DNA from: an uncultured Archangium sp.
Lineage (GTDB): Bacteria > Myxococcota > Myxococcia > Myxococcales > Myxococcaceae
Length of the DNA stretch: 64,000 bases
Assembly (NCBI GenBank): GCA_903905455.1
Contig: CAIVGN010000157.1
Span: 27,320 to 91,319, forward strand
Direction: 5' to 3'
Positions 9,076 through 21,417 of this stretch are shown here, in pieces. Made by a program: the position numbers and the translations under genes. The stretch's first letter is position 1; each line of letters begins with the position of its first letter. The notes below the pieces were generated by a model. It searched no databases. It saw only the letters and a program-made list of their open reading frames with translations, and was not told where the DNA came from.

Positions 9076-9420
9076 GTGCGCCGCGAACTTTCAAAGAATG
9101 ATGTCGAGCGCCTCTTCGTAGGCGCCGTCGATGACGCACTCCCGGGGGCCGACGCGAGCCAGTTCGACGCGCAGCTCTCCGAAGACCCCAGGCTCAAGGC
9201 GCGCTTCGCCCAGTACCAGCGCGCCATCGCCCTGCTCAAGGAGGCGCCCAAAGAGAAGGCGCCCGACGCGCTGGCCTCGATGATCCTCCGCCGCACGCGC
9301 CGCCGTCGCTTCCAGCTGCGCAGCCGGGAAATCCAGAACTTCCGGTTCCCCATGGAGGTGGTGGTCCCCATGCTCATCGCCGCCCTGGTGGCGATGTTCA
9401 TGCTGCTCGCGTCCCCCTGA
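9076..9420 (+). CDS. Small membrane protein downstream of ECF sigma factor; putative anti-sigma regulator
   Basis: The 114-residue reading begins at a GTG (9076) placed just after the sigma-factor stop, with GAGGAG about ten bases upstream. The N-terminal 90 residues are charged and helical, with the short basic run RRTRRRRFQLRSR before a C-terminal transmembrane helix (MEVVVPMLIAALVAMFMLL). A cytosolic helical domain and one C-terminal helix next to an ECF gene is the layout of an anti-sigma factor. However, the HxxxCxxC zinc motif of the ZAS family is missing, so the function is inferred from position only. Confidence 0.6.
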   Translation: MRRELSKNDVERLFVGAVDDALPGADASQFDAQLSEDPRLKARFAQYQRAIALLKEAPKEKAPDALASMILRRTRRRRFQLRSREIQNFRFPMEVVVPMLIAALVAMFMLLASP

Positions 9421-9466
9421 AACCTTTCGCTTGCCTCACCCGCGCGTAGCGTGGTGAGTGCCGCTC

Positions 9467-11020
9467 ATGTCCGACGAAGTGAGCGCAGAACAGAAGCTGT
9501 ACAACGAGCGTCAGGCGAAGGCGAAGCAGCTGCAGGAACTCGGGGTCAACCCGTACGGCAACGGCTTCAACCCCGACTCGACGGCCGCGGCCCTGCTCGA
9601 GAAGTACAACGCAGAGACCCCTGAGGCCCTCGAGACCTCGAAGCCCGGACCCTTCACGCTGGCCGGCCGCGTGGTCTCGGTGCGCGACTTCGGCAAGGCC
9701 GCCTTCATCGTCGTCCAGGACCGCACCGGCAGCCTGCAGGTGCACGTCAAGAAGGATGCGCTCGGCGAAGAGAAGTTCAAGGTGTGGAAGCTCGTCGATC
9801 TCGCCGACTTCGTGGGCGTCAAGGGCACCCTCTTCAAGTCGAAGACCGGCGAGCTGACGCTGTCGGCCACCGAGCTCACCTTCCTGGGCAAGTCGCTGCG
9901 CCCGCTGCCCGGCAAGTTCAGCAAGGGTGACGACGCCGAGGCCAAGGCCTGGGCCGAGAAGCAGGCGCTGGCCGACGTCGAGGAGCGCTACCGCCGCCGC
10001 TACGTGGACCTGCTCTCGAACCCCTCGGTGCGCGACACCTTCAAGAAGCGCACGAAGCTGGTGCAGTTCATCCGCAACTTCCTCGACGCCCGCGACTTCA
10101 TGGAAGTCGAGACGCCGATGATGCACACCCTCGTGTCGGGCGCCGCGGCCCGGCCGTTCAAGACGCACCACAACGCGCTCGACCTGCCGTTGGTGATGCG
10201 CATCGCGCCCGAGCTGCACTTGAAGCGCCTGGTGGTCGGCGGCTTCGACCGCGTCTACGAGATCAACCGCAACTTCCGGAACGAGGGCCTGAGCACGCGC
10301 CACAACCCGGAGTTCACGATGCTCGAGTTCTACCAGGCGTACGCCACGTACGAAGACCTGATGGACCTCACCGAGCAGATGATCTCCGAGGCCGCGGTCG
10401 CGGTGACCGGCTCGTCGGTCGTGAAGTACGGCGAGCAGACCATCGACTTCAAGAAGGGCTGGCCGCGCATCCCCATGATGGACGCCATCCGCGCCAAGGT
10501 GCCCGAGCTCGGCGAGAGCGACTTCACCGACGTCACCAGGCTGCGCGCCGTGGCCAGCCGCGAGGCGGGCGAGAAGGACAAGACCGCCATCGCCACCATG
10601 AACTGCGGCGAGCTCATCGGCTTCCTCTTCGAGCAGCACGTCGAAGGCACGCTGGTGCAGCCGACCTTCATCACCCAGTTCCCCGTCGAGACCAGCCCCC
10701 TGGCCCGGCGCAACGGCAAGAACCCCGCGGTCACCGATCGCTTCGAGCTGTTCTGCGTGGGCCGGGAGATCGCCAACGCCTTCAGCGAGCTCAACGACCC
10801 GGTCGACCAGGCGCAGCGCTTCCAGTCCCAGCTCGACGCGAAGGACCGCGGCCAGCAGGAGACCATGGACTACGACCAGGACTACATCCGCGCGCTCGAG
10901 CACGGCCTGCCGCCCACGGCCGGCGAGGGCATTGGAATTGATCGCCTCGCCATGCTGTTGACCGATGCCCAGTCGATTCGCGACGTGATCCTCTTCCCGC
11001 TGCTCAAGCCCCAGCAGTGA
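9467..11020 (+). CDS. lysS: Lysyl-tRNA synthetase, class II
   Basis: This enzyme of about 517 residues charges tRNA-Lys. An N-terminal OB-fold anticodon-binding domain (residues 60-150) precedes a class II core: motif 1 around FMEVETPMMHT, motif 2 with FRNEGLSTRHNPEFTMLEFY, and motif 3 as GIGIDRLAMLLT near the C-terminus. Length is normal. The start is the ATG at 9467; a GTG nine bases upstream is in frame. The stop overlaps the GTG of the following permease by four bases (GTGA), which couples lysS to the lipoprotein-export genes lolC/E and lolD. Confidence 0.96.
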   Translation: MSDEVSAEQKLYNERQAKAKQLQELGVNPYGNGFNPDSTAAALLEKYNAETPEALETSKPGPFTLAGRVVSVRDFGKAAFIVVQDRTGSLQVHVKKDALGEEKFKVWKLVDLADFVGVKGTLFKSKTGELTLSATELTFLGKSLRPLPGKFSKGDDAEAKAWAEKQALADVEERYRRRYVDLLSNPSVRDTFKKRTKLVQFIRNFLDARDFMEVETPMMHTLVSGAAARPFKTHHNALDLPLVMRIAPELHLKRLVVGGFDRVYEINRNFRNEGLSTRHNPEFTMLEFYQAYATYEDLMDLTEQMISEAAVAVTGSSVVKYGEQTIDFKKGWPRIPMMDAIRAKVPELGESDFTDVTRLRAVASREAGEKDKTAIATMNCGELIGFLFEQHVEGTLVQPTFITQFPVETSPLARRNGKNPAVTDRFELFCVGREIANAFSELNDPVDQAQRFQSQLDAKDRGQQETMDYDQDYIRALEHGLPPTAGEGIGIDRLAMLLTDAQSIRDVILFPLLKPQQ

Positions 11021-13548
11021 CTCGAACCAAGGTCCTCGCCCTCGCCACCGTCCTCCTGCTGCTCGGCCTCGTCGAGTTGCTGGTGGGCCTCGCGCGTGCC
11101 GAGTTGTTGACGCTGGCCCTGGGCGATCTCGCCTCGGTGCTGGTGGGCTGGGGGACCTTTGTCGAGCTGCCGGGTGCGCTGAGCTGGACCTTGCGCCACG
11201 CCAGGCACGTGGCCGATCTCAAGGTGTACGGCGTGCCCGGGGCCCTGCAACTGGGCCAGCTGCACCTGGGCCTGGGCATCGCCTCGTGGCTCGCCGGCTG
11301 GGGGTTGCTCGCCGTCACCCTGCGCAACGAGCAGGCCGACCCGGTGCGCTTGCGCGCGGTGTTCCGCTCGCTGCTCGACTCGGCCTCCTGGCTGCTCTCG
11401 CGCGTGTCCTTCGGGCTGTTCAGGTACCGCCCGGCGCCGCCGGAGTTCCCGCCCAATGGCCTGCACCCGCGGCTGGCGAACTACGTCGACTTCCACTGGG
11501 GCACGCTGCTGGCGTACGGCTTCGGGTTCCTGATCTCCGAGCTGGTGTTCATTCGCCTGTACCTGGCGGTGGTGGGCAAGGGCACGGTGCAGGGCGGCGA
11601 GGTGGTCGGTGGACTTTCCCCCGTCGTCTCGTTCCTGGTGAGCTTCGGCGTGGCGATGCTCATCGCGTTCGCCGGTGGCTTCATCGGCGCGGCGAACTCC
11701 AAGCGCCTGTCGACCCCCGAGGCCACGCTGGCCTTGATCTACTTCGGCCTGCCAGTGCCGATCTTCCTCACGGTGATGCACTCCATCCCGTCGTTGATGA
11801 TCGACTACGGCAGCAAGCTCCGGGAGATCATCTACCTCGCGTCGCTGCTCGGCGAGAACCGGCCCGAGCTCAGCTACTGGCTGGTGGCCGCCGCGCTGGG
11901 CCTGGGCTTCTTCCTGGGCATCAACTTCGGCTTCGTGTCCACCTCGTCGGGACGCCTCGACCTGCGCGCCTCCTACGAGCTGTTCATCGCCTCGCGGCAC
12001 GTCTCGGTGTTCCGCCCGCGGCTGCTGCTGGGCGCCTTCGCGGTGCTGCTGCTGGGCATCGTACCCCCGCTGATCCTCTGGGCGATCATCCAGGCCGCCG
12101 AGGCGGTGGTCGAGCGCACGCGGGTCAAGAAGCTGGGCCTCAAGAACCCGCTCGACGCCGCGGCGGCGCTCAACCAGTTGAAGCTCGACGCGCAGACCCC
12201 GACGGCGATGATGACCGCGCTCTCGGTGGGCGGGGTGGGCGTCGGCGTGATGGCGCTGATCATCGTGCTCTCGGTGATGAGCGGCTTCGAGGCCGACCTG
12301 CAGAAGAAGATCCTCGGCACCAACTCCCACGGCGTGATCATGAAGTACTCGCCGGAGATGCCCGAGTACGAGGACGTGATCGCCAAGGTGGAGGGCGTGC
12401 GCGGCATCAAGGGCGCGACCCCGTTCATCTTGAACGAGGTGATGATCTCGTCCGAGGGCAACATCTCGGGCTCGATGATCAAGGGCATCGACCCGCTGAC
12501 CGTCGACCGGGTCACCGACCTGCCGGAGTACCTCGGTGGCCCTGACCAGGACCCGAAGATCGGCCGCCAGGCGCTCGACTGGCTGGTGGACCCCTCGAAG
12601 ATCAAGCGGCGCCACCTCGCCGGGTTCGACGAGCCCGCCTTCGACGGCAAGCCCGCCACCGGTGACGCGCAGGGCCAGCCTGAGAAGGAGAAGACCGACA
12701 TCGAGCGCGACCCGCTGCTCGAGCTCCCCCCGGCCGACAAGGAAGAGGAGATCGTGCTGCCCGGCATCCTGGTGGGCCGCGAGCTCGCCGCGTCGCTCAA
12801 GGTGGTGGTCGGCGATCGCGTGAACGTGGTCTCGCCGCTGGGTGGCGAGCTGGGACCGCAGGGCCCGATGCCCAAGAGCCGCCCCTTCCGCGTGGCCGGC
12901 ATCTTCTATTCGGGCATGTACGAGTACGACTCGAAGTTCGTCTACATCCACCTCCGCGAGGCGCAGACCTTCTTCAACATCAAGGGCGCCAGCGGCATCG
13001 AGGTGAAGGTGACCGACGTGGACAACGCGCGCGGCACGATGAAGGCCGTCTACGACACGCTGCAGGGCTACCCGTACCGCACCAAGGACTGGGGCGAGAT
13101 GAACCGCAACCTCTTCGCGGCGCTGCGCCTGGAGAAGCTGGTGATGGGCATCATCTTGTCGATCATCGTGATCGTCGCCGCCGGCCTCATCGTGGCCACG
13201 GTGATCATGCTGGTGCTCGAGAAGCGCAAGGAGATCGCGGTGCTCAAGGCGCTCGGCGTGCCCGACGGCGGCATCGTGAAGATCTTCCTCTCCGAGGGCC
13301 TGCAGATCGGCGTGGCGGGCGGCGTGCTGGGGCTCATCGCCGGGCTCGCGTGGTGCCTGTTCATCGAGCGCGTGGGCATCAAGCTCGACCCGCAGGTCTA
13401 TTACATCCCCTCGTTGCCGGTGCGCATCGAGCCCTTCCAGACGGCGCTCTCGGTGGTGATCGCCATCCTCGTGACCTTCCTCGCCAGCATCTACCCGGCG
13501 CTCAAGGCCTCGCAGGTCGAACCCGTCGACGGCTTGAAGTCGGAGTGA
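11017..13548 (+). CDS. LolC/LolE-family lipoprotein-release permease with extra N-terminal membrane domain
   Basis: This 843-residue inner-membrane protein would, with LolD, extract lipoproteins for transfer to LolA. The canonical family N-terminus appears only at about residue 320 (SYELFIASRH) and is then interrupted by an inserted helix and linker before the usual first span (VGVMALIIVLSVMSGFE). A periplasmic domain with an acidic, Pro-rich insertion near residues 510-585 follows, then a C-terminal FtsX domain with three helices (LVMGIILSIIVIVAAGLIV onward). The first 320 residues hold about six further hydrophobic helices that ordinary LolC/LolE proteins of about 400 residues lack. Permease identity is firm because lolD follows two bases later. 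Confidence 0.85.
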   Translation: MTRTKVLALATVLLLLGLVELLVGLARAELLTLALGDLASVLVGWGTFVELPGALSWTLRHARHVADLKVYGVPGALQLGQLHLGLGIASWLAGWGLLAVTLRNEQADPVRLRAVFRSLLDSASWLLSRVSFGLFRYRPAPPEFPPNGLHPRLANYVDFHWGTLLAYGFGFLISELVFIRLYLAVVGKGTVQGGEVVGGLSPVVSFLVSFGVAMLIAFAGGFIGAANSKRLSTPEATLALIYFGLPVPIFLTVMHSIPSLMIDYGSKLREIIYLASLLGENRPELSYWLVAAALGLGFFLGINFGFVSTSSGRLDLRASYELFIASRHVSVFRPRLLLGAFAVLLLGIVPPLILWAIIQAAEAVVERTRVKKLGLKNPLDAAAALNQLKLDAQTPTAMMTALSVGGVGVGVMALIIVLSVMSGFEADLQKKILGTNSHGVIMKYSPEMPEYEDVIAKVEGVRGIKGATPFILNEVMISSEGNISGSMIKGIDPLTVDRVTDLPEYLGGPDQDPKIGRQALDWLVDPSKIKRRHLAGFDEPAFDGKPATGDAQGQPEKEKTDIERDPLLELPPADKEEEIVLPGILVGRELAASLKVVVGDRVNVVSPLGGELGPQGPMPKSRPFRVAGIFYSGMYEYDSKFVYIHLREAQTFFNIKGASGIEVKVTDVDNARGTMKAVYDTLQGYPYRTKDWGEMNRNLFAALRLEKLVMGIILSIIVIVAAGLIVATVIMLVLEKRKEIAVLKALGVPDGGIVKIFLSEGLQIGVAGGVLGLIAGLAWCLFIERVGIKLDPQVYYIPSLPVRIEPFQTALSVVIAILVTFLASIYPALKASQVEPVDGLKSE

Positions 13549-13550
13549 CC

Positions 13551-14234
<684 letters not shown>

Positions 14235-14314
14235 AGTCGCAGTCGCGTGAAATGACCGGCGTTTTCACTCGTATGTGGGCTGGCTTTTGTCCATAAGGTG
14301 CGCCGCCCGGTCCC

Positions 14315-16711
14315 GTGATTTCGCGTCTCTTCGTCATGCTGGCTTTCGTGTTGGTGGTCGCTTCGGCGGCCCCGCTCACGGCGCGCGCGCAGCTCCTCGA
14401 CACGCCGGTGCGCGAAGAGGCTGACCGCATCACCGAGATCCGCGTCGAGGGGAACCGCCGGGTCGAAGCCGCGGCCATCGCCCGCTCGCTCAAGCAGAAG
14501 GTCGGCGAGCTCTTCGACCCCTCGCGCACCTCCGACGACCTGCGAGCGCTGTGGGCGCTCAAGTACTTCAACGACCTCCAGTTGCTGGTGCAGCGCACGC
14601 CCACGGGCATCGCCTACGTGGTGCGCGTCAGCGAGAAGCCCGCGGTTCGCTCGGTGCAACTCTCGGGCAACGACGAGCTCTCGAAGGACGACTTCAAGGA
14701 CGTCATCGACATCAAGGCGTTCACCATCCTCGACGTCGCGGCCATCAAGCGGAACGAGAAGAAGATCCAGGAGAAGTACGTCGAGAAGGGCTTCTTCCTC
14801 GCCGAGGTGACCCACACCCTCAAGCCCGTCGGTGAAGACGGCAACGAGGTCGACCTGGTGTTCGTGATGAACGAGCACGCCAAGGTGATGGTGAAGGAAG
14901 TCGTCTTCCTGGGCGCCAACAAGGTGCCGGTGGAAGAGCTCAAGGCCGTGATGGCGACGCAGGAGGGCGGCTACCTCTCGTTCCTCACCAGCCAGGGCAC
15001 GTACCGCGAGGAGATGTTCCAGCGCGATCTCCAGGTCATCCAGATGGCCTACTTCGACCGCGGCTACATCAACATCCGCGTCGACAAGCCCATCGTCACG
15101 CTGTCCCCCGACAAGCGCTTCATCACCATCACCCTGCGCGTCGAAGAGGGCGAGAGCTACAAGGTCGGCAAGCTCGACTTCTCCGGGGACCTGCTCGTCA
15201 GCAAGGAGATCCTCCACCGGCTGATGACCTCGAAGGAGCAGACGACCTTCAACCGCTCGCTGCTGGCCAAGGACATCCAGGCGATCACCGACGTCTATTA
15301 CGACTCGGGCCACGCCTACGCGAACATCACGCCCGTCACCGCGGTGAACGCCGAAGAGAAGACCATCGACCTGACCTTCGACGTCCAGAAGGGCCCCAAG
15401 GTCTACATCGAGCGCATCGACATCGTCGGCAACACCAAGACGCGCGACAAGGTCATCCGCCGGCAGTTGCGCGTGTTCGAAGGCGAGCTCTTCAGCGGCA
15501 CCGGCATGCGCCGCTCGAAGGAGAAGGCCACGGCCCTCGGCTTCTTCGAGACGGTGGAAGTCACCCACAAGCCCGGCAGTGACGGCGAGCACGTGGTGGT
15601 GCAGGTCGAGGTGAAGGAGAAGTCGACCGGCACCTTCCAGGTCGGCCTCGGGTTCTCCAACGTCGAGAGCTTCATCTTCACCGCGCAGGTCGCGCAGCAG
15701 AACTTCCTCGGGTGGGGCCAGTCGGTCTCCGCCAGCGCCCAGCTGTCGGGCCTGCGCAGCTTCTTCCAGCTCAGCTACTTCGACCCCTACTTCCTCGACA
15801 CGAACTTCATCTTCAGCGTCGACGCGTACCGCACCCAGCTCGACTACTTCGGCTTCGTGCGCGACGCCTTCGGCGGCACCGCCAGCCTCGGCTACTACGT
15901 GGTCGCCGACGAGATGAGCGTCAACCTCGGGTACACCTACGAGAACGTGAACGTGCAGACCGGGAGCCAGTCCACCGGCACCCCGCTCGCCGGCCAATAC
16001 CGCAGCGGCACCACCAGCGCGCTGCGCGCCTCGTGGACGTGGGACAAGCGCAACAACCGGCTCTTCGCCTCGAGCGGCTGGCTCTCGTTCGTCTCGGTCG
16101 AGACGGCGCCCAGCTTCCTCAACTCGGCCGACCCGACCAAGCAGTACAACTTCAACCGCTACACCGCGTACCAGCGCGTCTACTTCCCGCTGCCGTTCGG
16201 CGCGGTGTTCAAGATGAACCTCCAGGTCGGCTACGTGCAGGAGCACTTCCCCGGAGACGCGGACCGCCAGCTGCCCATCAGCGAGCTCTATTTCCTCGGC
16301 GGCATCACCACCATTCGCGGCTACCCCCTGCGCCAGGTCGCGCCGTCGCAGTTGGTGGGCAACGCGGTCACGCCGGACTCGAGCGTCACCAACCTGCGCG
16401 TCGGCGGCAACAAGCAGGTCATCTTCAACGCGGAGCTCGAGATCCCCATCCTCGAGAAGGTCGGCATTCGCGGCGTGGTGTTCTTCGACGCCGGCAACGC
16501 CTTCGGCCGCAACGCGAACTTCTTCGAGATCCCCAAGGGTGACGCCCTCGAGCCGCTCAAGCTGCCGCTGGGCCTGCTGTACTCCGTGGGCTTCGGCATC
16601 CGCTGGTTCTCGCCCATCGGCCCGCTGCGCTTCGAGTGGGGCATCCCGCTCACGCGTCGCCCCGGCGATCAGCCGATCCAGTTCGAGTTCACCATCGGCA
16701 ACTCGTTCTAA
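14315..16711 (+). CDS. bamA: Outer membrane protein assembly factor BamA
   Basis: This 798-residue protein inserts beta-barrel proteins into the outer membrane. A signal peptide (about residues 1-25, ending in LTARA) is followed by five POTRA-like repeats up to about residue 430, recognisable from phrases such as ITEIRVEGNRRVEAAAIA and IERIDIVGNTKTRDKVIRR. A 16-strand barrel ends in an aromatic C-terminus (FEFTIGNSF), the usual Bam recognition pattern. The conserved loop-6 motif is present as TTIRGYPLRQ. The gene uses a GTG start and lies downstream of lolD, linking two envelope-assembly systems. Its stop overlaps the stop of the opposing FHA gene by two bases. Confidence 0.95.
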   Translation: MISRLFVMLAFVLVVASAAPLTARAQLLDTPVREEADRITEIRVEGNRRVEAAAIARSLKQKVGELFDPSRTSDDLRALWALKYFNDLQLLVQRTPTGIAYVVRVSEKPAVRSVQLSGNDELSKDDFKDVIDIKAFTILDVAAIKRNEKKIQEKYVEKGFFLAEVTHTLKPVGEDGNEVDLVFVMNEHAKVMVKEVVFLGANKVPVEELKAVMATQEGGYLSFLTSQGTYREEMFQRDLQVIQMAYFDRGYINIRVDKPIVTLSPDKRFITITLRVEEGESYKVGKLDFSGDLLVSKEILHRLMTSKEQTTFNRSLLAKDIQAITDVYYDSGHAYANITPVTAVNAEEKTIDLTFDVQKGPKVYIERIDIVGNTKTRDKVIRRQLRVFEGELFSGTGMRRSKEKATALGFFETVEVTHKPGSDGEHVVVQVEVKEKSTGTFQVGLGFSNVESFIFTAQVAQQNFLGWGQSVSASAQLSGLRSFFQLSYFDPYFLDTNFIFSVDAYRTQLDYFGFVRDAFGGTASLGYYVVADEMSVNLGYTYENVNVQTGSQSTGTPLAGQYRSGTTSALRASWTWDKRNNRLFASSGWLSFVSVETAPSFLNSADPTKQYNFNRYTAYQRVYFPLPFGAVFKMNLQVGYVQEHFPGDADRQLPISELYFLGGITTIRGYPLRQVAPSQLVGNAVTPDSSVTNLRVGGNKQVIFNAELEIPILEKVGIRGVVFFDAGNAFGRNANFFEIPKGDALEPLKLPLGLLYSVGFGIRWFSPIGPLRFEWGIPLTRRPGDQPIQFEFTIGNSF

Positions 16712-17568
16712 GCGAGCACCAGCAGCGCCGCGCCCAGGCCCAGCAGGGTGAGCGCGACGCCGGCGCTCATCAGCACCGTCTCGAAGCGCACCTTCGGTCC
16801 AGGCACCTCCAGGTGGGCCGCGGGTTCGGCGGCGCTGGGGGCGGGCAGGGGCACGTTCCCCAGGCCTGGCGCCGAGGCAGGCACGAAGGTGTGCTCCTCG
16901 GGCGCGCGCTCGGCGCCGTCGAAGCGCAGCACCGTCTGCCCCACCTCGATGACGTCACCGGTGCGGAGCACCACGTCTCGCTTGAGCAGGCGGCCGTTCA
17001 CGTAGACCCCGTTCATCGACGAGGTGACCGGCTCGAGCACGTGATCTCGTTGCTGGCGAAAGAGGCGGGCGTGGCGGCGGCTCACCGCGCGGTCGCGAAT
17101 GCGCACCGCCGAGTCGTCGGCGCGCCCGATGAAGTTCTCCTCGAAGGGCAAGGGGAAGGTGCGGCCCTGGTCGAGGCCGGTGACGCACATCAGCGACGCG
17201 GCCCGGGTGTCTTGCGGTGCGATGTCGCCGGCGAGCAACTCCTGGGCGACGAAGGCCGTGCCCACCAGCTTGCGTGACTCGCGCCTCTTCTCATCGACCA
17301 CCCGCCGCAGGATGACGTCGTTGGGCAGCTTGAGGTCTTCACCCTCGAGCAGCAGCCGGGGCACCCGCGCCGGGAACAGCGCCTGGCCGATGCGCACCGA
17401 GCGCTGGGCCGTGACGCTCAGCTGGGCGCCGTCGAGCTCGAGGCTCAACAGGCCGTGGGGCAGCCCGGCGAGGCAGATGCCGTCGCTCTCGGCCCCGCCC
17501 ACCGTCACCACGCCGTCGAGCAGGTCGACCTGGGTCGGCTCCTCGTTCCAGATGATCTCGATGCGCAT
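16708..17568 (-). CDS. FHA domain membrane-anchored protein
   Basis: Starting at the ATG at 17568 gives 286 residues. A forkhead-associated phosphothreonine-binding domain lies at about residues 150-225: GRADDSAVRIRDRAVSRRHA supplies the conserved Gly-Arg and Ser-Arg-His, followed by SSMNGVYVNG. The preceding 130 residues have a second, degenerate beta-rich unit that may be an FHA-like fold. A single C-terminal hydrophobic helix (VLMSAGVALTLLGLGAALLV) should anchor the domain facing the cytoplasm. It may dock on proteins phosphorylated by the Hanks kinases in this window, but the partner is not known. An in-frame extension to 17838 would run over the divergent promoter and was not used. Confidence 0.85.
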   Translation of the reverse strand: MRIEIIWNEEPTQVDLLDGVVTVGGAESDGICLAGLPHGLLSLELDGAQLSVTAQRSVRIGQALFPARVPRLLLEGEDLKLPNDVILRRVVDEKRRESRKLVGTAFVAQELLAGDIAPQDTRAASLMCVTGLDQGRTFPLPFEENFIGRADDSAVRIRDRAVSRRHARLFRQQRDHVLEPVTSSMNGVYVNGRLLKRDVVLRTGDVIEVGQTVLRFDGAERAPEEHTFVPASAPGLGNVPLPAPSAAEPAAHLEVPGPKVRFETVLMSAGVALTLLGLGAALLVLA

Positions 17569-17673
17569 GCGCGCGCGGGAGAGCACGGTTGATGCCGTCG
17601 GCAAGCCCTTGATCTGCTTCGGGTCATGTTCCCGAGACCGTCCGCGGCGGGAGCGCGTAGTCTCCCGGCCCCG

Positions 17674-18894
17674 ATGCGTCTGACTCTCCTTTCGATGCTG
17701 GTGGCGCTGGCCCTGGCCGGTTGCCGTGACGAACAAGCAGGGCCCAAGCCGAAGGGGGCCCGCGCGCCCGCGCCGGCCCAGGGGGGCGCAGGGCAGGGCG
17801 TCCGCACCCTCGACGCGGCCCCCACCGCCTTCACCCACCCCAGCGGCGCCACGTGGGCCGGCGGGGCGGTGACGTACCTGGGCTCCATTCTCGAGCCCGC
17901 GAAGCCGACGCCCGGCCAGAGCGTGACCCTACGGCACTACTTCCGCGCCGACGCGCCGGTCCAGGGCCCGTGGCGCTTCTTCCTCCACGTGATGGACGAG
18001 TCGACCAGGCAGCAGGTCGGCAACCTCGATCACGAGCTGCAGAATGGCGCCGCGCCCCTCGGCTCGTGGCCGCAGGGGAAGATCATCGAGGACGTACACA
18101 GCTTCCAGATGCCCAACTTCCAGGGCGCGCTGCGGCTGTACCTGGGCTTCTGGAGCGATCGCGGCCGCCTGCCCATCGACACCGCGGCCCTCTCCGACGG
18201 CGACGGTCGCGTGCTGGGCCCGAAGATCGAAGGGCCCCAGGTGGCGCTGCCCGAGTACGCCACGGTGCACGCCAGCAAGCCCCCGGTCATCGACGGCAAG
18301 CTCGACGACGCGGTGTGGTTGAGCGCGAAGGAACAGCCGCTGACCCGCAGCTTCGACGGCAGCCCGGTCACCCGGAAGACGACCTTCCGCATCTTGTGGG
18401 ACGAGACCAACCTCTACGTCGCCTTCCGCTCCGAGGACCCCGACGTCTGGGGCACGCTGCTCAAGAAGGACGACCCCATCTACAACGAGGAGTGCGTGGA
18501 GGTGTTCCTGGACGCCGACGGTGACGGCCGCACCTACAACGAGCTGCAGGTCTCGCCGCACAACGTGAACTTCGACGCGAGCTTCGTGGCCCGCCGCAGC
18601 GACCTCGCCGAGGCCATGAAGTGGGAGTCGGGCATGAAGACCGCCGTCTTCATCAAGGGCACCCTCGACGACGACTCCGACACCGACGAGTACTGGACGG
18701 CGGAGATGCAGATCCCCATCGCGTCCCTCAACTCCGTGCCGCACCCGCCCCAGAAGGGCGATCGCTGGCGCTTCAACGCCTACCGCCTCGAGCACATCGC
18801 CCGGCGCACCAACGTCGAGGGGCAGTCGTTCTCGCCCCTCTTCGTCGGCGACTTCCACGCCCTGCCGCGGTTCGGGTGGCTGGTCTTCCAGTAA
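17674..18894 (+). CDS. Lipoprotein with a C-terminal CBM9-like domain
   Basis: This 406-residue protein has a signal peptide and lipobox (VALALAGC, Cys at about 17). A Pro/Ala-rich linker and a beta-sandwich of about 150 residues (from TYLGSILEPAKPTPGQ) follow. A carbohydrate-binding-module-9-like domain occupies about residues 205-406, marked by VIDGKLDDAVW, FRILWDETNLYVAF and NEECVEVFLDADGDG. CBM9-like domains of this sort sit at the ends of exported bacterial proteins and bind glycans. The Asp residue after the lipobox Cys is absent (CRDE), so outer-membrane targeting cannot be judged from the +2 rule with certainty in this group. Substrate unknown. Confidence 0.8.
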   Translation: MRLTLLSMLVALALAGCRDEQAGPKPKGARAPAPAQGGAGQGVRTLDAAPTAFTHPSGATWAGGAVTYLGSILEPAKPTPGQSVTLRHYFRADAPVQGPWRFFLHVMDESTRQQVGNLDHELQNGAAPLGSWPQGKIIEDVHSFQMPNFQGALRLYLGFWSDRGRLPIDTAALSDGDGRVLGPKIEGPQVALPEYATVHASKPPVIDGKLDDAVWLSAKEQPLTRSFDGSPVTRKTTFRILWDETNLYVAFRSEDPDVWGTLLKKDDPIYNEECVEVFLDADGDGRTYNELQVSPHNVNFDASFVARRSDLAEAMKWESGMKTAVFIKGTLDDDSDTDEYWTAEMQIPIASLNSVPHPPQKGDRWRFNAYRLEHIARRTNVEGQSFSPLFVGDFHALPRFGWLVFQ

Positions 18895-18919
18895 CCAGCC
18901 CCCCTCAGCGGCCTGTTCG

Positions 18920-21379
<2,460 letters not shown>

Positions 21380-21417
21380 GGTGGTGCTTTAGTTCACCCC
21401 CGGCCCAACCCAAATCT

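Noticed and set aside
16708..17838. N-terminal extension of the FHA protein by 90 residues
   Set aside because: The extension crosses the divergent intergenic region and the start of the neighbouring lipoprotein gene and has low-complexity shadow composition; the ATG at 17568 begins the folded domain.
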